Shown piece after piece: positions 56,978-64,000 of a stretch of DNA of 64,000 nucleotides. This DNA is from Lonicera japonica (taxonomy: Eukaryota; Streptophyta; Magnoliopsida; Dipsacales; Caprifoliaceae). The stretch lies in the NCBI GenBank assembly GCA_021464415.1, contig CM038467.1, positions 26,901,248-26,965,247 on the forward strand. Direction: 5' to 3'. The notes under the pieces were generated by a model. It was not told where the DNA came from. It was given only the letters and a program-made list of their open reading frames with translations, and did no database searches. Each line of letters begins with the position of its first letter. Position 1 is the first letter of the stretch. A program made the position numbers and the translations under genes.

Positions 56978-59904
56978 TTACCTGAGGGAGCAGTGGGGCT
57001 GAAGTCTTTCCTTGACCTCGAGATCTTGCCATGTTAATGCATCCCGCCAACTTTGCTCCGCTTTAATGGAATTCAGCTTCCTCGCAACATCTTTATTGAA
57101 AGGCAACCTTTTCAAACTGGGACAGCCATCTATCTGAAGCTTTTCTAAGGAGGGCTACTCAAGTGACCCATACATGCAAATCTTTCTTAAATTTGGCAGA
57201 TCAGTCAGTATCAGCGTCTTCAGATTTGGGAAGAAATCGCGATATACTGTGGCATTATTCCCTGCTTCAACAAATAATTCTCTCATTTGGGAACATTTGT
57301 CGATTTTCAGAGTCCTCAGTTTGTTTAGGCTCCCAAATGGCATGGGGACCTTCCACATGCTTTCCAACACAGGCAACATCTTTACTTATAACTCCTCTAG
57401 GTTCAGTAGCAATGGACCATCCACCTTATCAGCAATTGCTCTTATTTGGTTGCAATCTACAATTATACAACCTTGGACCTTTTCCAGGTTGGCAGTCCTG
57501 AAATCGGATACTTGCTCGAGCCCAGTGTGCTTAACCAATTCAAATGCTTCGGATTAGACAAGTACCTTAAGAATAGATAAGGTGCAGCCAGAGCCGTTGC
57601 AATATCTCAAGTACCTGTCGAATAGATGAAAGTTTGGAATTTGAGGAGGTGTTGAGCTCAAGGAGCCGACGAAAACATGGAACGGCTTGGACATGGAGCC
57701 AAGGGTGTCTATTCTCTGAACAAAACTCGCTAAAGCATCGACTGTGGGAACGCTGAATGTTGCAATACCAGCCACTACTTTTATGCCGTCATCTTCGACA
57801 CCACCTTCGAAGTAAAACTTGAAAATTGTCAACTTTGTCAAGGTAGCTGCTATCTTATCTCTGACATCATTTTGCATCTCATTGCAAAGATGCTTGTACG
57901 ATTTCACATCAATGATCAGCTCTTCTATCGTAGAAATCTTGGATATTACATTACAATTATGCAACACAATTTCAGGATCATCTCGGCAGCTTAAATTAGA
58001 GGAGTACACAAGCAAACGCCTCAAGAGGGGCAAGTTCTTAATTTCCTCTGGTATTTTCTTGACTCTGGTTCCCTGCATATCAATCACTTCGACGTTCCTG
58101 AGTTCTTCTATTTTGGAAGGGAGCAACACCAAATCAGTGCAACCATTTAGATAAAGCACCTTAAGACGGATTAGCTTCGATAGGGAGGATGGAAGTGACA
58201 CGATTCTGGTACAATCCATGTTCAAACCCATAGATTTTCCATATGCTCAAAGAATAAATTAGGTATTATTCTTAAACACGGATTTTTTTACAAAAAAAGT
58301 GTAGAAAGTATCGAACAATCTGGGCTTTCAGGTAAGGTTTGCAACTCATTGTCAACCAAAGAGATCCACTTCTTCTCTTCCCAGTGTTTCGCATTTGGAG
58401 GCTCTAGCAATGATTCACCAGTTTTTACCAAATGTTTATGTTTGCCATTAGCCGACAAGTTAAATAAAGCTGCTCGTCGGATCAATTTGTGCATCCTAAC
58501 ATGTTGTTTGGATACACACTCTTCGAGTAACGAAACCTTCTTAAGATCTTCCAATACCTAAGGCCCATATGCACGTACTTTTTTGGCCTCGTCAATCTTG
58601 CCATACCCAACAATCAAATAAACAATCTATATCAATGTCACAGTCTTCTAGATATATTGCACTATGAAAAAAACAATCCTTTTGGACACGAATCAATTGT
58701 CCTAAGCAAAAATTCAACAATTTATACAGCGCCTTCATGGCATCATCTTGCTTTTCAGGCCACAATCTTAAGCTGTTAAGTCCATCACTCCAACTTTGAA
58801 CACTGTCTCTCATTTTGAAACCATTTGCAACGGTTTTTATCACAAGAGGAAGGCCACCACAGTATTTGACTATTTGGTACATAATCTGCTCAATACGTTG
58901 GTCAACTCTGCGATTCAAGTTTTGACTTACAACATTCTTGAACATTTTCCATGCTTCCCCGATAGTTGACCCCTTTCACCTCGATCACCCTCTCCACTAT
59001 CGAGTTACAAACACCATCCATGGAAATCGTCAATACAACTTTGCTACCATTCTCGTCGTTAAGATCAGTTCCAATTTGATCCAATTCAACACCTTCCTTG
59101 ACATCGTCAAGAAGTAGCAAATACTTCTTGTTCCTCAACCCTTCCCTTATTACACAAGCAACTTCATTAACATCACTAGAGACTTCAACATTGAGTTTCA
59201 GTCTTTGCACAAGAGCCTATTGCAGTTGCCAAGTGCTCAAATTCTCCCCATCTTTGTTAGTCGAAACATTCACCCACATGACTAATTCGAAAACTTTAGC
59301 GACTTTTTCATGATTATTCAAGTTCTGCATTATTGCCGTCTTTCCTGCACCCACTAAGCCACGAACTCTAATACCTTTGACTTTATCATTCATTAAAAAC
59401 CCAATATATCCTCCATCGGCTTTGGCAGTGTCGAAAATTCTGTGATATCTGGGGCTTTCATCTTGACAACTGGTTCTAGTTCTTTTTCAACTAAAATATC
59501 TGTTAGCTGCATGCCCACATCGTAGAGCTGAAGTACAACTGGAGTCTTACTTTCCATCTCTCTTCCCAGTTTCGTACCTGCATTACGTTTAAAGTAGATC
59601 TTCGGTTTTCGGCCTTTTCGCTTTTCATACTTCTTGTTTAATTCATTCACTTCCATTTCAATCTTCCTTACCCCATCAATCCAGCTACTATATGTTTTTG
59701 TTCGCCACTTTTTTCCGCCAAATCTTTTTAGCATATCCTCATAATCGGGACACATAATAGTTTCATTTCTTCACTCAAATCTGAATGAATGGTCTCCAAA
59801 TCCTTTGAAGGTTTACTTTTGTCTTTCTCAGCTACATTGTGAGCTTGCCAGACCGTGGCAGCTGCAGCCACAACACCAGCACCTGCTGCCACAAATTCAC
59901 CCAT
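56978..59904 (-). pseudogene. CC-NB-ARC-LRR resistance gene, multiply broken
   Basis: A complete CNL architecture on -, intronless. Start MGEFVAAGAGVVAAAATVWQ (59904), a coiled-coil part with WIDGVRKIEMEVNELNKKYE, then the P-loop GLVGAGKTAIMQN (about 59355), kinase-2 KKYLLLLDDV (about 59130), RNBS-B GSKVVLTIS, GLPL motif CGGLPLVIKTVANG (about 58865), RNBS-D-like DCFFHSAIYLED and MHK in place of MHD (about 58495). LRRs run from about 58400 to 57100 and the end SIKAEQSWRDALTWQDLEVK stops at TAA (56978-56980). Frameshifts occur near 59740, 59390, about 58950, about 58580 and about 58240; nonsense codons occur after STWQLQ, STLFL, LKVLV, LLNLEEL and GSLE. The clade is RPS2/At4g27190-like, related to the LRR exon at 41.5 kb. 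It would have been a cytosolic nucleotide-switch immune receptor. Confidence 0.93.
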
Positions 59905-61894
59905 TGACAAACTAGGGAACCTGTAAAACACAATAAACAGTGGCAGGATGCAAGCTCAAAACCTCGTTAGTGGCAGTTTCAAAAACCCCTTCAAGGAACA
60001 TTTTGATTAGGGAGGGCTACCACCATTTGTGTAGCCCATTATGATTTATTAATAAATATACTGCTCTAGTCCTTGACTAGAGTTTGAAAAAAAAAAAAAG
60101 TACATAAAATTTCTAATTTACATATCTTTCCAAACCATACATAAATTACAGTTCACACTGAATTTAACTTTTACTTCAAATTGCACGTACCTAGCCCCCC
60201 CAAGCAACCAAGGATTGGGCTCCTCTAGAGTGATGGAAATCATTTGAGAGGAGAGTTGAAAAGATCTACATCATTGGTTAGAAAATTGATGGCTCGGATT
60301 TTGACATTATTTTTTTTATGTAAATAAGTCATCACCGAAGGCAAAGACTACATGTTAAATATGAGCCATCTATTTTTCTAACTAATGGTCTATATTATTA
60401 CTCTCCTCTAGAGTCATTGCCATTGCCATCCTGGATCCCACTACCCAAACCCCCAAAGACCCAAAAAAAAAAAGGAAAAAAAAAAGAATTTGATATTGCA
60501 CTTCATATGAAACTTGGGCTAATACAAACTCAATTCTGATCGCCACCCCAAATTAGTTCCAAACATATGCATAGGACAGGATTGTAACCAATAACATGTA
60601 ATTAGTTAAGAGTTATGGTAGCCAACTTGGCTTTCCTAATTTGATTCTTGTACTCTCTCTTATACTCTTCACAAATTGGGAACGTAACATTTTGCCAGTA
60701 TAACAGTAAAATGATAAACATCACTAGATCGCGATATGCCAACACTAATTTACAAAATGCTATGAGAAACAAAACACGAAGAATAAGGAAAATAAAGAAT
60801 TGCCCAAGAAAAAAGCTCACCGCAATCAGAATGAAATGTTCTTGAAGCTTAGTTGGTCTTCATCTATATATGCTTGATTGTTTCCGGAATTTCAGCTAGT
60901 AGAAAGCCAATTACCATCACATTTAGCTACATAATCTTAATCCTGGAACATAAATCAATACAGTGAAGTAGATTGTGTATGCTCATTTTCGTACATTCAT
61001 TGACTTACAACTTTCTCGTGCCAAATCATTCTGTGCTGGAAGAGATCAGAGACTACATTATACTTTGAGATATTTTGACTGTGAGGCCCGTGTTTTCGGC
61101 CATATCTGTTTTTGACATTGCACCCCACCGTTAATAAAATCCGTTAACTGTAGTCCAATCATGTTTTTATTTACCAAAATTCCCTTATAACATTCCACCT
61201 CATGTTTTGCTTCTAATTTGAGTTTGAACTCTATGCTTCAACATCACATAGAGAGTTTTTATTACACATTAAAATTGAGAACTATGTACAAGAGCATTTG
61301 AATAAATGTGGTGTCCTCTTGTTTATTTATCCTTTCAAACATTTTTATCTTGAGAAAATCACGTCAGTTGTTTAAGCTAATATATATAAGAATCGTTAAT
61401 ATTGAATTGTATACTACACAACATAAAGTTTAATAAAAATATTAAAGTTACGTAGAACTAAGAGAAGGAACGCGAATTAACGACGACCTAACACTAAATA
61501 CATCTATTTATTTTTATTTTTTATTTAAAGAAAATACATATATTTTTAGCTCTAAGTGCCAACAATTTATTTATTTTGGTAATGGTTTATTTTAAACTTA
61601 CTAACATTCTGTATGATAATATTTAATGATTTTAAAAAGTATTTAAGTAGAGTCAAATTTTAAATGGGTGATTTGAATTTTTTATTAGAATTAATCACTT
61701 ATTTTTACCATTTATAGTATATATATGGTGTAGAATACTTATGGATAAATAGACCAATAATATTAAAAACTATATAATATACATACACCCAAATATAAAT
61801 TATATATTACTAGATTGTAACTTGTGCTAAAAACAATATCAATCATTCATAAAAAAATCTTAAATCTTAGTGTCACAATTATTTATTCTTTATA

Positions 61895-63007
61895 GAGTAA
61901 ACTACACTAATGGCCCTTAAACTATTGGCATTATCCCACTTTGGCCTTCAAACAAAATTTTATCGCATTTAAATACTTAAACTATTCACCAAGCTTCAAA
62001 TTGACCCTTCTGTCCAATTTGCACGTTAATTAATTGGATGGAATCTTATTTTCCTCCATTTTCAAAAGGGTAAAATGGTCATATCAGCCCCAAGTTACTT
62101 TCCCTCCATTTTCATCCCTTTCCTAGACCTGTATTCCTGCCTATATCACCCAGCCACAGTAAAATTTCACTATGGCCAAATACCCATGAAAATCAGAAGA
62201 AAAGAAAGATAGAGATAGAGAGAGAGAGGAGAAACAGAGAGACAGTGAAAGAGACGAGAAACAAAGAGATAGGGAGAGAGAGACTAACCCGGAAAGAGAG
62301 AAATAGAGATGACGCTTTATTGCTATTGTGGAAGAGCTGTTATAGTGAAGACATCGAAAACTCCTCAAAATCCAGGTAAAAGGTTCATAACTTGCCCGGA
62401 ACAAATAGGATGTGGATTTTTTGTGTGGGAAGACATGTATATGTGGATAACTAAAGGTGGAAGAAAGGCCGAAAAGAAAAGTCATATAAAAGTATGGATT
62501 GCAATGCTTGTATGTGCTATTAGGCTTTGGTTTTTCTTTAATTCTATCTATGAAGATGTGGAGAACTCCACTGAAGTTTGCAACTGTGGAGGGTTTAAAT
62601 GAGTGACTGTAATGCTCTATTATGTATGAATGAATGTAATGCTAGGTTTTTCTTCAATGAATGTAATGCTAGGTTTTGGATGAATGTAATGCTCTGTTTT
62701 GAATGAATTAAAATGCGTTGTTTCAACACAATGAACTAAATCAATAGCATACAAATTAAAGCAAACACAAAATACAAATATTACTAATTCCAACAGCAAA
62801 TAGAAATTCCAAATAGTTATTTACATCCCCAATTACTAATACCCACCTATGTCATAGTTATAACTCCCCAATTTAATGTGCAAATTGGACGGAAGGGCCA
62901 ATTTGAAACTCGGTGAATAATTCAAGTATTTAAATGCGACAAAATTTTGTTTGAGGGCCAAAGTGGGATAATGCCAATAGTTTAAGGGCCATTAGTGTAG
63001 TTTACTC
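61895..63007 (+). mobile_element. Mutator-like element carrying a gene (Pack-MULE type)
   Basis: Ends GAGTAAACTACACTAATGGC are inverted and stay paired for about 140 bases on each side. A perfect 9-base target duplication TTCTTTATA (61886-61894 and 63008-63016) identifies a Mutator-like element. The interior has no transposase but one complete small gene on +, which suggests a gene-carrying non-autonomous MULE. Confidence 0.9.
62309..62602 (+). CDS. Small GRF-type zinc-finger protein with a membrane segment
   Basis: 97 residues, intronless. Residues 4-42 form a GRF zinc finger: YCYCGRAVIVKTSKTPQNPG, then KRFITC and GCGFFVWED, with zinc ligands Cys5, Cys7, Cys29 and Cys35 (family pattern CxCG...NPGRxFxxC...CxFFxW). 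GRF fingers bind nucleic acid in topoisomerase 3 and NEIL3; in plants many small GRF proteins of unknown role exist. A hydrophobic stretch, residues about 60-80 (VWIAMLVCAIRLWFFF), suggests a C-terminal membrane anchor, also usual for the small plant proteins. The gene sits between long MULE inverted repeats. A purine-rich (AGAGAG) leader precedes the ATG. The reading frame is intact, so it may be expressed; whether it serves the transposon or is a captured host gene is open. Confidence 0.8.
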   Translation: MTLYCYCGRAVIVKTSKTPQNPGKRFITCPEQIGCGFFVWEDMYMWITKGGRKAEKKSHIKVWIAMLVCAIRLWFFFNSIYEDVENSTEVCNCGGFK

Positions 63008-63564
63008 TTCTTTATATATTTTTAAGATTAAAAAACTATTGCCGCTTGTTGTATAGATTGTTATATATTATTAATTTCAATTTGGTTTGATTAATCTAAA
63101 TGTTATAATTAGAACAAAATCAATCCAATAAAAATAGACCGATGTAATGTGTTGATTTACCTATACCTGTGTGCACCTCTCGATACGATAGTATAGGTGA
63201 AATTAAGTAATTTATATGATAATGTAGAACAAAGCAATTACATAAAATAAAATAATAAAGCAAGAGAAAAAAAAATCTTAGATAAAAAAAGGAGAGAATG
63301 AACTAAGTAACCTTTTGTTCGGAGCAAGCCAAACAACTTTGAAATTCCAATAATCACTAGTGCCGCCGATAGACTACCAGAAATATGTTTCTAGAGAAAA
63401 TTGAAGTTCAATTGCTGATTCCTCAGAAAAATCCCTTTCCTTGTATGCCCTCTTTACACATCAAATTAAAGATTTTTTTATGAAAGAGAGAGAGAGAGAG
63501 AGAGAGATTTCTTTTCAACTATAAATTTCTTGGAGAAGAAGATGAAGCCTTCTATAAGACCGAA

Positions 63565-63755
63565 TTATTATTGGGAATAAAAAAAATACACTGGCTCGGC
63601 CCTATAGAACCGAAGTAACGTGCACATACTCACTCGGTCCTAGCCTATATGACCGATCAAGTATGTGAACATTATCTTAGTCATATATGGCCGAGCCAAT
63701 GTTAAAGTATTTTGGTGTGTGTAATTAGCGCCCACCTTTTTTTTTACCCTGTGAA
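63565..63755. mobile_element. Harbinger-like MITE, third family member
   Basis: Right end, complemented, GGTGGGCGCTAATTACACAC followed by ACCAAAATA, as at 22888-23164; inverted internal arms CTGGCTCGGCCCTATAGAAC and ATATGGCCGAGCCAATG. The left end is not clear. It abuts the right edge of segmental copy B. Confidence 0.5.
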
Positions 63756-63789
63756 ATTACTAATGAGCACAATAACCATCAACTATAAT

Positions 63790-64000
63790 TATAGCCGGTG
63801 TTTTAAAAGGTGATCTAGGTGGTGCTTCTTCGTTTAGAATTCCATCGGGAATAAAGGTTAGGCGTTGGATTAGGTGAGACTATTCATTAGGCAAGGTTAG
63901 GTGGGGCTAGGCGGGAGACTGAGCGGGCTAGGCAAAACTGGACGGCTTAATTTTTTATTTAAAAATAATAATAATTTGGACCAAAACTACATCATTTTAC
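63790..64000. repeat. Truncated G-rich transposon end
   Basis: GGTGTTTTAAAAGGTGATCTAGGTGG followed by repeated CTAGGCGGG-like motifs looks like a TIR transposon subterminal region that continues beyond the window. Confidence 0.3.

Larger units (their letters stand above)
60375..63557. repeat. Segmental duplication, copy B
   Basis: Counterpart of 14685-20110, same orientation. It lacks the 15.0-16.25 kb TIR element and carries its own MULE at 61895-63007. The region starts about 0.5 kb upstream of the CNL pseudogene's start codon, so copy A may mark where a sister resistance gene once stood. Confidence 0.85.

Noticed and set aside
57163..58154. Plus-strand frames of 111-127 codons
   Set aside because: Antisense shadows of the LRR part of the CNL pseudogene.
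36489..59904. Idea that the TIR-LRR-HMA gene and the CNL form a classic head-to-head NLR pair
   Set aside because: They are convergent (+ and -), about 9 kb apart and the CNL is a pseudogene, so a functional pair with a shared promoter is not supported.
62141..62485. Minus-strand 114-codon frame with Ser/Leu repeats
   Set aside because: It is the shadow of the AGAGAG leader and of the GRF zinc-finger gene on the plus strand.

Overview
The window looks like nuclear DNA of a flowering plant, most likely a eudicot: strongly A+T-rich intergenic sequence packed with plant-type transposable elements, spliced genes with GT..AG introns, and disease-resistance (NLR) type genes including a TIR domain of the class absent from grasses. 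No prokaryotic operon, CRISPR array, rRNA or functional tRNA gene was seen. All calls were made by eye; no database search was run.

Layout. 1-10.9 kb: decayed Ty3/gypsy LTR retrotransposon (protease tail, reverse transcriptase, RNase H, integrase on +) followed by a long antisense reading frame on -, with a chain of miniature LTR elements (TRIM/SMART type) and a hAT-type MITE inserted. 10.9-14.7 kb: A+T-rich sequence with tandem repeats, a 1.1-kb fold-back and a MITE. 14.7-20.1 kb: first copy of a segmental duplication whose second copy lies at 60.4-63.6 kb. 20.2-34.8 kb: dense field of non-autonomous elements (fold-backs, Helitrons, MULE-like and Harbinger-like elements, a 2.2-kb hAT with a broken transposase, a near-perfect hairpin MITE, a SINE). 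36.5-47.7 kb: the most interesting locus, a + strand gene whose exons join in compatible phase to give TIR - leucine-rich repeats - acidic linker - HMA domain, with no NB-ARC ATPase. Its last exon is interrupted by a hAT element, itself containing a SINE and a solo LTR, exactly before a C-terminal prenylation motif. 49.8-54.6 kb: broken copies of parts of this gene (intron segment, HMA domain) and a GYF-domain fragment. 57.0-59.9 kb: a full-length but multiply broken CC-NB-ARC-LRR gene on -. 60.4-63.6 kb: second copy of the segmental duplication, carrying a Mutator-like element that encodes a small GRF zinc-finger membrane protein.

How it fits together. The region is a small resistance-gene neighbourhood in transposon-rich DNA. 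The TIR-LRR-HMA gene seems to be a chimera: a TNL-type first exon and exon-2 linker, a CNL-type LRR related to the clade of the neighbouring pseudogene, and an HMA domain of the heavy-metal-associated isoprenylated plant protein (HIPP) type, the domain recurrently integrated into NLRs as an effector bait. Target-site duplications were found for many elements by direct comparison of their flanks; several insertions are further confirmed by an empty paralogous site inside this same window.
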